Shown: positions 1-6,442 of the stretch, one piece after another
How the letters are laid out: each line of letters starts with the position of its first letter
Position numbering within the stretch: position 1 is the stretch's first letter
Assembly (NCBI GenBank): GCA_947624845.1
Contig: CANQMB010000045.1
Span: forward strand, 1 to 8,646
DNA: 8,646 bases
From: an uncultured Bacilli bacterium
GTDB taxonomy: Bacteria; Bacillota_I; Bacilli_A; RF39; UBA660
Direction: 5' to 3'
Made by a program: the position numbers and the translations under genes
Notes under the pieces: model-generated
Databases searched by the model: none
Seen by the model: only the letters and a program-made list of their open reading frames with translations
Told to the model about the DNA's origin: nothing

Positions 1-107
1 CTCAACATTTTGCAAGGGCCACACCAAGTGGCAAAAAAATCGACAAGTACTTTTCCTTTCTTAATTTCTTCCTTAAAATTCTCTTCATCTTCAATATATT
101 TTAACAT
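1..107 (-). CDS. trxA: Thioredoxin (N-terminal part, cut by window edge)
   Basis: Thioredoxin, a small cytoplasmic protein-disulfide reductase that is recharged by thioredoxin reductase. Only the first 35 codons lie in the window. They carry the typical N-terminal helix and strand (VLVDFFATW) followed by the active site WCGPC at residues 28-32, with the redox cysteines C29 and C32 and the usual following K33. This core is enough to name the family; the rest runs off the left edge. The ATG at 105-107 is preceded by a strong AGGAGG six bases upstream, and that ribosome binding site overlaps the TAA stop of the cvpA gene in front of it, so the two genes are almost certainly one transcript and probably translationally coupled. 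A thioredoxin-like resident oxidoreductase is the only alternative; the cytoplasmic start without a signal peptide argues for true TrxA. Confidence 0.9.
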   Translation of the reverse strand, partial: MLKYIEDEENFKEEIKKGKVLVDFFATWCGPCKML

Positions 108-118
108 AAATATCCTCC

Positions 119-838
119 TTATTGATATTTGTATATTAAATTTTCTAATCCTCGTATATGATCGAGTTTATCACTATGATCCATAAGGTCAATCATATCT
201 TTACTAGAGACTACTTCATGCTTTAATAAACTGTTCATGATATCTAAATTTAATTGATTTTTGTTTGCATCTTCTTCTTTTATTTGATCACTGAGTCTGT
301 AAATATCGGAAACCGAATCTTTAAAACCTCCTAAAAAGTCTGATAAAACTGGAGTATCTTGCATAATTCGATTCACAAGATGAGAATTCGTATAAGCAGA
401 TAGACTACTCAATGGAACAGATAAAATAATTAGTAAAAGAAAGACATAAAGATATCCAGAAAGAATGCCTACAAAAAATCCTAATATTTTAGATGGTAAA
501 GTTAAAATAAGTGTCAAATCAATAATTTTTTGAAGAAGACCTGTCACTTTTAAAATCACTTTAAAAAGGAACAGAAAAAGAAAAGCAAGAAGTAAAAACG
601 CAAGAATTTGATAAAATAAAATATTTAAAACGGTAAGTCCCTTGAAATGTCCAAAAAATTGAAAAAATGGACAAAAACGAATGAGTATATTGGCAACCGG
701 CCCCTTCAAAGAAAAAGCCAAAGTATAAACCAAAATAACACCAATGACCATGACTAACTCTTTTAATACACCACGTTTTAATCCGACAATACCGGACAGT
801 AAGATGAATAGTACAATAATTATATCGAATAAATTCAT
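119..838 (-). CDS. CvpA-family integral membrane protein
   Basis: Member of the CvpA (colicin V production) family, as B. subtilis YshB; the molecular role in Firmicutes is not established. The 239-residue protein has four predicted membrane segments at about residues 4-20, 27-44, 71-95 and 117-142, with the family-type motif FDIIIVLF..GIVGLKRG at the start. Positive charges (KRG, and K/K/K after segment 3) suggest an N-out, C-out topology, which is inference. A hydrophilic tail of about 95 residues (145-239) makes the protein longer than the roughly 160-180 usual for the family. The frame is open to an ATG at 865, but the ATG at 838 was chosen because AAAGGTGG (848-855) lies nine bases before it and a -10 box at 870-875 would start transcription near 863. 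It is followed 11 bases later by trxA and is divergent from rnhC, as yshB-type genes are in Bacillus. Confidence 0.82.
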   Translation of the reverse strand: MNLFDIIIVLFILLSGIVGLKRGVLKELVMVIGVILVYTLAFSLKGPVANILIRFCPFFQFFGHFKGLTVLNILFYQILAFLLLAFLFLFLFKVILKVTGLLQKIIDLTLILTLPSKILGFFVGILSGYLYVFLLLIILSVPLSSLSAYTNSHLVNRIMQDTPVLSDFLGGFKDSVSDIYRLSDQIKEEDANKNQLNLDIMNSLLKHEVVSSKDMIDLMDHSDKLDHIRGLENLIYKYQ

Positions 839-847
839 ATGAGAGTT

Positions 848-855
848 CCACCTTT
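848..855 (-). promoter_or_regulatory. Ribosome binding site deciding the cvpA start
   Basis: On the minus strand this reads AAAGGTGG, nine bases ahead of the ATG at 838. It lies inside the extra nine codons that would be added by the upstream ATG at 865, so it favours the shorter protein. Confidence 0.65.
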
Positions 856-869
856 CTGATGTCATAAAT

Positions 870-898
870 AGTATACCCCACTTTTTTAAAAATTGCTA
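870..898 (-). promoter_or_regulatory. Probable promoter of cvpA-trxA
   Basis: The minus strand shows TATACT (870-875) as a good -10 box. The best -35 at 17 bp is TAGCAA (893-898), only three of six consensus bases, so strength is uncertain. A second option further upstream is TTGCAC (922-927) with TAATAT (898-903) at 18 bp. Either would drive the leftward cvpA-trxA pair away from rnhC. Confidence 0.45.
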
Positions 899-939
899 TA
901 TTAAGTAAAAAATATTTTATAGTGCAAGTGGTAGAAACA

Positions 940-948
940 TGCTATAAT
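940..948 (+). promoter_or_regulatory. Extended -10 promoter of rnhC
   Basis: TGCTATAAT at 940-948 is a perfect extended -10 element (TGN plus TATAAT). No good -35 hexamer stands 16-18 bp upstream, which fits extended -10 promoters. The start site would be near 955, leaving a leader of about 20 bases that holds the AAAGGAG ribosome binding site (959-965). Confidence 0.7.
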
Positions 949-974
949 AAAAATAGATAAAGGAGATTGGAAAT

Positions 975-1880
975 ATGAATATAGTGATCAAAGTAAGCGA
1001 TGAAACCAAAGAAAAAATGATAAAGTATTATGCCGACAAAAAAAGAGATAAAACCATTCCTTATGTGGTTTTTCAAGCCCAAGATGAAGATACAGTGATT
1101 ACGATGTATACTTCTGGAAAAGTCATGTTTCAAGGAACCAGTGCCGATGTAGATGCCACTATGTGGAAAGAAATGGATGGACAATCGTTAAATGATGAAA
1201 AAGAAGCAGACTGGAAACAATATTATCAATGCTCTTCCGTTGGTAGTGACGAAGTGGGAACTGGTGATTACTTCGGCCCTATTGTCGTTACCGCAGCCTA
1301 TGTAAAAAAAGATGATATTCCTTATTTAGAATCTCTAGGAATTAAAGATTCCAAAAAATTAGACGACGAAAAAATTAAAAAAATAGCCAAAGAAATTGGA
1401 AAAAAAATCACTTATCGAAGTGTGATCCTAAGTAACCTAGAATATAATGAAAAATATAATAAAGACATCAATATGAATAAAATCAAAGCCATTCTTCACA
1501 ATCGGGTCTTATATCAATTGATCACGGAGGAAAAACCAAAGTTCGATTATATTATCGTTGATGAATTTGCAAGAGAAAATAGATATTATGAATATTTAAA
1601 AGAAATTCCTCAAATTCAAAGAGGAATCACATTTATGACGAAAGCAGAAGATAAAAATTTAGCCGTTGCCTGTGCTTCAGTTATCAGTCGCTATATATTT
1701 TTAATGGAATTTGATAAATTATGTGATCAACTTCATTTACCATTAGTAAAAGGTGCCGGTCGTGAAGTAGACAAAATTGGAGAAGAAGTGGTTGAAAAAT
1801 ATGGAGAAGAAAAACTAAAGGAAATTGCCAAATTCAACTTTAAAAATACAGAGCGAATCTTACATACAATAATATATTAA
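975..1880 (+). CDS. rnhC: Ribonuclease HIII
   Basis: Cuts the RNA strand of RNA-DNA hybrids in the cytoplasm, helping remove R-loops and primers during replication. At 301 residues it has the normal length of the family. Residues 1 to about 75 form the N-terminal TBP-like (DUF3378) substrate-binding domain that separates RNase HIII from RNase HII. The catalytic domain follows with SDEVGTGDYFGP at 91-102, giving D92 and E93, then IIVDEFA with D196, and the block TKAEDKNLAVACASVISR (222-239), in which E225 is the probable fourth acidic residue of the family's DEDE set. The start is supported by AAAGGAG nine bases upstream and an extended -10 promoter. It stands alone on the plus strand, divergent from cvpA and convergent with thyA, with which it shares a terminator. 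Confusion with RNase HII is unlikely because of the N-terminal domain. Confidence 0.95.
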   Translation: MNIVIKVSDETKEKMIKYYADKKRDKTIPYVVFQAQDEDTVITMYTSGKVMFQGTSADVDATMWKEMDGQSLNDEKEADWKQYYQCSSVGSDEVGTGDYFGPIVVTAAYVKKDDIPYLESLGIKDSKKLDDEKIKKIAKEIGKKITYRSVILSNLEYNEKYNKDINMNKIKAILHNRVLYQLITEEKPKFDYIIVDEFARENRYYEYLKEIPQIQRGITFMTKAEDKNLAVACASVISRYIFLMEFDKLCDQLHLPLVKGAGREVDKIGEEVVEKYGEEKLKEIAKFNFKNTERILHTIIY

Positions 1881-1908
1881 AAAAGTACTGAAATTATCAG
1901 TACTTTTT
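1880..1908. terminator. Bidirectional terminator shared by rnhC and thyA
   Basis: A perfect 12-bp inverted repeat (1880-1891 with 1897-1908) around a 5-base loop (AATTA). The outer part is A5 on one side and T5 on the other, so both directions have a U-tract: TTTTT on the plus strand for rnhC, and TTTTTT beyond the stem on the minus strand for thyA. The arms include the last base of the rnhC stop codon and two bases of the thyA stop codon, so the two convergent genes are packed with only 26 bases between them. Confidence 0.88.
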
Positions 1909-2758
1909 AAATGCCTAAATCAAATTTTAATTGCGGATTTTTGGTCTTGATTAACTTTTTTGGATAATCATGAATGGTTACATCCTCTGGGGTAAAATCA
2001 TAAAAATTTGTCTTTTCTGGATTTAATTCAATAGTCGGTTGACAATCAACCCCTTCTCTTTTAATTAATTCTTTTGCTTGCTCCATATGACGATCATAAA
2101 TTTGAATATTATTATAGAACCAAGTAAATCGTCCTGGAACTAAACCAAGATGTCTTGCAATCATGTGTTGAAACACTAAATATTGCACTTGATTAATGCA
2201 GCCAGCAGTCGCAAAATCACTCGATCTTTGAGTAAGGCACATATCTAAATAGTCGATGCCATCTTTTCCATGACGAATATTCCATTCAGTTAAAAAAGCA
2301 CAAGGTTTTAATCCATGAGGTTCTAAAAAGTCATCTTCTTGCCAAAGATTGATAATATGGCGTCGGCCATCCGGATTTTCTTCCATTCCTTTCAGTAGAT
2401 TTTCAACCAAATGATGTCTGCGAATAGTTTCACCATAAACACTACCGATCGTCCGATTTCCAATATCCCATTCATCCCACCAAGTGACATGATATTTGTC
2501 ACGAAGAAGATTTAAATCATTCGATTGATCTTGATAAATCCATAATAATTCTCCAATACTGCTTTTAATTGCAATTGGCCGAAGCGTAATCAATGGACTT
2601 TCATTTTTCGTTAAATCATAAGTGCACATTCCGTGGTTTACACTGAGTGTATGAGCGGCTGTTCCATCTGAATAATGAGGTCTAGGATCCTGATCCAAAC
2701 ATCCCTCTTCTAAAATTCTTGTCAAAATTTCTTTCGTATAAATATCTCCCTTTGTCAT
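1907..2758 (-). CDS. thyA: Thymidylate synthase
   Basis: Methylates dUMP to dTMP with 5,10-methylenetetrahydrofolate, the de novo source of thymidylate. The 283-residue protein carries the family landmarks in order: E70 and the W93-W94 region, phosphate-binding GRRHI (131-135), catalytic C153 in LKPCAF, QRSSD (177-181) with R178 and D181, and N189 at the position that selects dUMP over dCMP. The PCAF and YDRHMEQ forms resemble ThyA proteins of clostridia rather than E. coli. One oddity: aligned by hand with E. coli, the His207 position (contact to the dUMP ribose) is Q219, while the partner Tyr is kept as Y221. The start has AAAGGA eight bases upstream and a near-consensus promoter, so the gene is its own transcription unit behind the heat-shock operon. 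It ends in the hairpin shared with rnhC. The neighbours give no sign of a linked folate gene such as folA. Confidence 0.95.
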   Translation of the reverse strand: MTKGDIYTKEILTRILEEGCLDQDPRPHYSDGTAAHTLSVNHGMCTYDLTKNESPLITLRPIAIKSSIGELLWIYQDQSNDLNLLRDKYHVTWWDEWDIGNRTIGSVYGETIRRHHLVENLLKGMEENPDGRRHIINLWQEDDFLEPHGLKPCAFLTEWNIRHGKDGIDYLDMCLTQRSSDFATAGCINQVQYLVFQHMIARHLGLVPGRFTWFYNNIQIYDRHMEQAKELIKREGVDCQPTIELNPEKTNFYDFTPEDVTIHDYPKKLIKTKNPQLKFDLGI

Positions 2759-2788
2759 AACCTGTTTCCTTTCTGTAAATTTAATTTT

Positions 2789-2817
2789 ATTATAACATTG
2801 CCAAAAAAATATGACAA
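2789..2817 (-). promoter_or_regulatory. Promoter of thyA
   Basis: On the minus strand TTGTCA (2812-2817, five of six consensus bases) and TATAAT (2789-2794) stand 17 bp apart, with TGT directly before the -10 (extended form). Transcription would start near 2782, giving a leader of about 23 bases. The -35 box overlaps the end of the U-tract of the terminator that closes the dnaJ operon. Confidence 0.82.
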
Positions 2818-2849
2818 AAAAAAAGAATTTTTTATACTTTAAAATTCTT
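2816..2849 (-). terminator. Terminator of the hrcA-grpE-dnaK-dnaJ operon
   Basis: On the minus strand, just past the dnaJ stop, a 9-bp stem (2841-2849 with 2823-2831) with a 9-base loop is followed by a run of nine T (2816-2824, partly inside the stem). Beyond a one-base mismatch, further A-T pairs could extend the base of the stem. This is a typical intrinsic terminator, though the stem is AT-rich with one G-C pair. Confidence 0.75.
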
Positions 2850-2853
2850 CTTT

Positions 2854-3999
2854 TTATTTATTTCGCTTTGTAAATTGATTAAATCGATCGATTTCTTTAT
2901 CTAACAAATCTGTTCGATTTAATTCCTCGATTATTTTTTTCTGAGCCCTAGATAGTTTTTTAGGTGTAATAACTTTCATAATAATATACATATTTCCTTT
3001 GCTATGATGAGCTCGATTATCAATTCCTTTTCCTCGAATTCTCTGTTTATCTCCACTTGTTGTTCCTGCTGGAACAGATAAATCAATATTTCCATAAAGC
3101 GTAGGTACTTCTTTTTTACAACCTAAAATTGCTTCCGTAATCGTCAATGGTAACTCTAAATAAATATCATCACCATCTCTTTTGTAAAATTCATGATCGG
3201 AAACCATAAATTCTAAATATAAGTCTCCATTACTTCCCCCATGACTTCCAGCATTTCCTTTTCCTGCGACTCGAAGTTGGTCGCCAGTATCAATACCTGA
3301 AGGAATGGTGACTGTAATTGTCTTTTCTCTGGTCACTTTTCCTTTTCCACGACAAGAAGTACAAGTTCTTTTAAACGTTTTCCCACGACCGCCACAATCA
3401 GGACAAGTCGTCTTGGATAAAAAGGATCCTAAAATGGTATGTTGTTCTGTCGTAATGGTTCCGCTTCCATGACAAGTATCACAAGTTTCTTCATCGAAAC
3501 CACCTTTTCCATGACAGGAATCACATTCTTCGACAACATCGATATCAAAGTCTTTTTCACATCCGTAAACAGCTTCTTCAAAGGACAATTTTACATGCAT
3601 CAACAAGTCGCTTCCTTTGGTTTTTCTATTTTGAGTGCTACTTCTTCCGCCTCCGAAAGAAGAAAAACCGCCACCAAAAATATTATCGAAAATATCTCCA
3701 AAATCAAAATCGGCACCATCAAACCCAGAAAAACCGCCACCAAAACCATTAAAGCCAGCATTCCCTGCCCCAGAGACACCCGCATGTCCAAACTGATCAT
3801 ATTGACTTCTTTTGCTTGCATCTCCAAGTACTTCATAGGCTTCTTGAATTTCTTTGAATTTTTCCGTTGCATTCGGATCATCTTTATTTAAATCAGGATG
3901 ATATTTTTTTGCTAATTTCCGAAAGGCGCTTTTTATTTCCGCATCGGTTGCATTTTTATCGATTCCCAATACTTCATAATAATCTCTTTTTGTTGCCAT
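2854..3999 (-). CDS. dnaJ: Chaperone DnaJ (Hsp40, class A)
   Basis: Co-chaperone that binds unfolded protein and stimulates the ATPase of DnaK. All class A parts are present in 381 residues: J domain (1-70) with HPD at 34-36; Gly/Phe-rich region (about 73-125) including the DIF motif in FGDIFDNIFGG; four zinc-binding repeats CxxCxGxG with cysteine pairs 159/162, 173/176, 199/202 and 213/216, binding two zinc ions; then the substrate-binding and dimerisation domains to the end. The ATG at 3999 follows AGGTG five bases upstream, weaker and closer than the sites of the other operon genes. It lies 53 bases after dnaK, with an inverted repeat in the gap that may reduce its expression compared with dnaK. 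It is the last gene of the operon and is followed by a terminator; prmA, which often follows dnaJ in Firmicutes, is not here. Confidence 0.97.
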   Translation of the reverse strand: MATKRDYYEVLGIDKNATDAEIKSAFRKLAKKYHPDLNKDDPNATEKFKEIQEAYEVLGDASKRSQYDQFGHAGVSGAGNAGFNGFGGGFSGFDGADFDFGDIFDNIFGGGFSSFGGGRSSTQNRKTKGSDLLMHVKLSFEEAVYGCEKDFDIDVVEECDSCHGKGGFDEETCDTCHGSGTITTEQHTILGSFLSKTTCPDCGGRGKTFKRTCTSCRGKGKVTREKTITVTIPSGIDTGDQLRVAGKGNAGSHGGSNGDLYLEFMVSDHEFYKRDGDDIYLELPLTITEAILGCKKEVPTLYGNIDLSVPAGTTSGDKQRIRGKGIDNRAHHSKGNMYIIMKVITPKKLSRAQKKIIEELNRTDLLDKEIDRFNQFTKRNK

Positions 4000-4028
4000 A
4001 TTTCACCTACTTTATCCATTCTAGAAAA

Positions 4029-4064
4029 GAAGAGAAATGAATATTTTTACAATTATTTCTCTTC
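4029..4064 (-). terminator. Inverted repeat in the dnaK-dnaJ gap (weak terminator, attenuator or RNA-processing hairpin)
   Basis: A perfect 10-bp stem: minus-strand GAAGAGAAAT (4055-4064) pairs with ATTTCTCTTC (4029-4038) across a 16-base loop. The upstream arm is the last three codons of dnaK (Glu-Glu-Lys) plus the first base of the stop codon. Only four T follow the stem (TTTTC), so full termination is unlikely. The likely effect is partial termination, or protection of the dnaK mRNA end after cleavage. The function is inferred; the repeat itself is certain. Confidence 0.6.
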
Positions 4065-5870
4065 ATATTCTGCATCTTGAACATCATTTTCGTTCTTTTT
4101 TTCTGTATCTTCTTCTGCATTTTCTTGACGTTCTTTGCTTGCTTGTTCGTAAACTTTTGCAGCCATTGCCATCGCTTTTTCCTGTAATTTGTCTTTTTCT
4201 TCTTTAATTTTTTCAAGATCATCTTTTTCAAGAGCCTCTTTTAAATCCTTAATTAAATCTTCGGCTTCTTGTTTTTCTTCGTCTGTGACTTTATCTCCTA
4301 AATCTTTGATTGCTTTTTCTGTTTGGAATACCATTTGTTCGGCTTCGTTACGAACTTCTGCTTCTTCTTTTCGTTTATTATCTGCCTCTTTATTTGCCTC
4401 TGCTTCTTTCATCATACGATCAATTTCTTCATCAGTTAAATTTGTATTTGAAGTAATTGTAATGGATTGTTCTTTGTTCGTTCCTAAATCTTTTGCTGTA
4501 ACATTGACAATTCCATTCGCATCAATATCAAATTTTACTTCTATTTGAGGAACACCTCTTGGTGCTGGTGGAATATTGGTAAGTTGAAATCTTCCCAAAG
4601 TTTTGTTATCAGCAGCCATAGGTCTTTCTCCTTGAAGAACATGAACATCCACAGCTGGCTGATTATCTGCAGCGGTAGAGAATACTTCTGATTTTGAAGT
4701 TGGTATTGTAGTATTTCTTGGAATCAACGTCGTCATGACGCCACCCAATGTTTCTATTCCAAGTGAAAGTGGTGTAACATCTAATAATACGATATCGTTA
4801 ACATCTCCAGTCAACACACCACCTTGAATTGCTGCTCCCATAGAGACAACTTCATCTGGATTCACTTCACGAGAAGGTTCTTTTCCAAGTTCCTTTTTAA
4901 TTAGTTCGTAAACCATTGGAATTCGTGTAGATCCTCCGACAAAGATGACTTTATCGATATCATCCTTTTTCATTTTCGCATCTTTCAAAGCATTTCTTAC
5001 TGGTGTTAACGTAGATTCTACTAAATCAGAAATCAAATCTTCAAATTTAGCACGCGTAAGCGTCACATCCAAGTGAAGAGGTCCTCCATCTTCTCCTTGA
5101 GTAATAAATGGTGCAGAAATTTGAGTAGAAGTAACTCCAGATAGATCTTTTTTTGCTTTTTCAGCTACTTCTTTCAAACGTTGCATTGCCATTTTATCCT
5201 TAGAAAGATCAACCCCATTGTCTTTTTTAAATTCGGTTACTAAGTAATCAATAATTCTTTCGTCGAAATCATCTCCACCTAAGTGGTTATTTCCATTGGT
5301 TGATTTTACTTCGACAACGCCATCTCCAAGTTCTAGGATAGATACATCGAAAGTTCCACCACCTAAATCGTATACTAAAATGGTCTGTGCTTTATCTTGT
5401 TTATCAAGACCATAAGCCAAAGCTGCTGCTGTTGGTTCGTTAATAATACGTTCTACTTCAAGTCCAGCAATTTTACCAGCATTCTTTGTTGCTTGACGTT
5501 CCGCATCATTGAAGTATGCGGGAACGGTAATGACTGCTTTCTCTACTTTTTCTCCTAAATAAGATTCTGCATAATCTTTCATGTAAGATAAAATCATGGC
5601 TGAAATTTCTTCTGGTGTATATTTTTTTCCGTTGGCCTCGACTTTTTTCTTTGTACCCATTAATCGTTTGATACTAGAAATCGTATCTTTATTCGTAACT
5701 GCTTGACGTTTTGCAGCATCTCCTACGATTCTTTCGTCTCCTTTGAAAGCAACGACAGAAGGTGTCGTTCTTCCTCCTTCTGGATTGGGAATTACTTTTG
5801 CTTCCCCAGCTTCCAATACAGATACACAACTATTGGTTGTACCTAAATCAATTCCTATTATTTTACTCAT
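4053..5870 (-). CDS. dnaK: Chaperone DnaK (Hsp70)
   Basis: ATP-driven cytoplasmic Hsp70 that binds exposed hydrophobic stretches in unfolded proteins, working with DnaJ and GrpE. The nucleotide-binding domain (about 1-357) shows phosphate-loop DLGTTNS at 8-14, VYDLGGGTFDVSI at 166-178 and the third Hsp70 signature VIFVGGSTRIP at 308-318. The interdomain linker VLLDVTPLSLGIET is at 361-374, then the beta substrate-binding domain to about 477 and a highly charged helical lid ending in DAEYEEK. At 605 residues it matches Gram-positive DnaK and lacks the roughly 24-residue insert of Gram-negative proteins near residue 80. The start has AAAGGAG eight bases upstream, 17 bases after the grpE stop, so it is co-transcribed. 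Control is through the CIRCE operator in front of hrcA. A hairpin overlaps its 3-prime end. Confidence 0.98.
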   Translation of the reverse strand: MSKIIGIDLGTTNSCVSVLEAGEAKVIPNPEGGRTTPSVVAFKGDERIVGDAAKRQAVTNKDTISSIKRLMGTKKKVEANGKKYTPEEISAMILSYMKDYAESYLGEKVEKAVITVPAYFNDAERQATKNAGKIAGLEVERIINEPTAAALAYGLDKQDKAQTILVYDLGGGTFDVSILELGDGVVEVKSTNGNNHLGGDDFDERIIDYLVTEFKKDNGVDLSKDKMAMQRLKEVAEKAKKDLSGVTSTQISAPFITQGEDGGPLHLDVTLTRAKFEDLISDLVESTLTPVRNALKDAKMKKDDIDKVIFVGGSTRIPMVYELIKKELGKEPSREVNPDEVVSMGAAIQGGVLTGDVNDIVLLDVTPLSLGIETLGGVMTTLIPRNTTIPTSKSEVFSTAADNQPAVDVHVLQGERPMAADNKTLGRFQLTNIPPAPRGVPQIEVKFDIDANGIVNVTAKDLGTNKEQSITITSNTNLTDEEIDRMMKEAEANKEADNKRKEEAEVRNEAEQMVFQTEKAIKDLGDKVTDEEKQEAEDLIKDLKEALEKDDLEKIKEEKDKLQEKAMAMAAKVYEQASKERQENAEEDTEKKNENDVQDAEYEEK

Positions 5871-5887
5871 ATTTATAATCTCCTTTT

Positions 5888-6433
5888 CTATTTTTTATTA
5901 ACTTTCACTGAAGCAGGTCGAATTACACGATCTTTCAGTTTATATCCTTTTAATAACACTTCCAAAACTTCCATGTCGGCATGATCTTCCAAACAATCCG
6001 TCATAAGTGCTTCTTCTTGATTTGGATCGAAAACTTCTCCTACTCGAACAATTTCTTCCACGCCAAACTGTTTTAAAATCTCCGCCAAAGAAGCATAAAT
6101 CATTTTAAAACCTGCTAAGAATTTGGATAATTCATCGGTCAAATCGTTGTCGTCTAGTTGAATTGCTCTTTCAAAATTATCAACGACCTTAATAATTTCT
6201 AAGAGGATATCTTGATTTGCATATTTCAATAAATTGGAAACTTCCTCTTCTTTTCTTTTTCGATAATTGATTAATTCAGCTTGAACATACTGAATTTTTT
6301 CTTCTAATTCTTTTTTTTCTAGTTGTAATTTTTCTACTTCTAGAAGATCTTTGTTTTTCTTTGCTTTTTTCTTTGGTTGTACTTGTTCTTCTTCCGTAGT
6401 GATCACTTCTTCTACTTTTTCCTCTTCTTTCAT
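5888..6433 (-). CDS. grpE: Nucleotide exchange factor GrpE
   Basis: Homodimeric exchange factor that releases ADP from DnaK and so restarts its cycle. The 181-residue protein begins with a charged, low-complexity segment (1-30), then a long coiled coil (about 31-90) that forms the dimer stalk and contains the conserved NYRKRKEEE and VVDNFERA motifs, a four-helix region (about 95-125), and the C-terminal beta domain with VGEVFDPNQEEALM and GYKLKDRVIRPASVKV that contacts DnaK. In the family signature FDPxxHEA the usual His is Glu here (E140). The ATG at 6433 follows AAGGAG, and that site overlaps the TAA stop of hrcA nine bases upstream, so translation of the two is probably coupled. Order and length are normal for Firmicutes. 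Confidence 0.95.
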   Translation of the reverse strand: MKEEEKVEEVITTEEEQVQPKKKAKKNKDLLEVEKLQLEKKELEEKIQYVQAELINYRKRKEEEVSNLLKYANQDILLEIIKVVDNFERAIQLDDNDLTDELSKFLAGFKMIYASLAEILKQFGVEEIVRVGEVFDPNQEEALMTDCLEDHADMEVLEVLLKGYKLKDRVIRPASVKVNKK

Positions 6434-6442
6434 AGCATCTCC

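Noticed and set aside
839..865. Longer cvpA start at 865
   Set aside because: It has no ribosome binding site and lies at or before the predicted transcription start; the ribosome binding site for the ATG at 838 is inside the extension.
561..881. Second minus-strand frame inside cvpA
   Set aside because: Overlaps the coherent four-segment membrane protein in another frame; its Cys/Phe-rich translation has no order, and the start lacks a ribosome binding site.
3439..3891. Plus-strand open frame of 150 codons opposite dnaJ
   Set aside because: It is antisense to a fully conserved dnaJ, has no recognisable protein features and reads as a Ser/Ile/Phe-rich shadow translation.
4189..4548. Plus-strand Ser-rich open frame opposite dnaK
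   Set aside because: The long Ser/Phe runs are the antisense of the Glu/Lys-rich DnaK lid codons; there is no ribosome binding site and no family resemblance.
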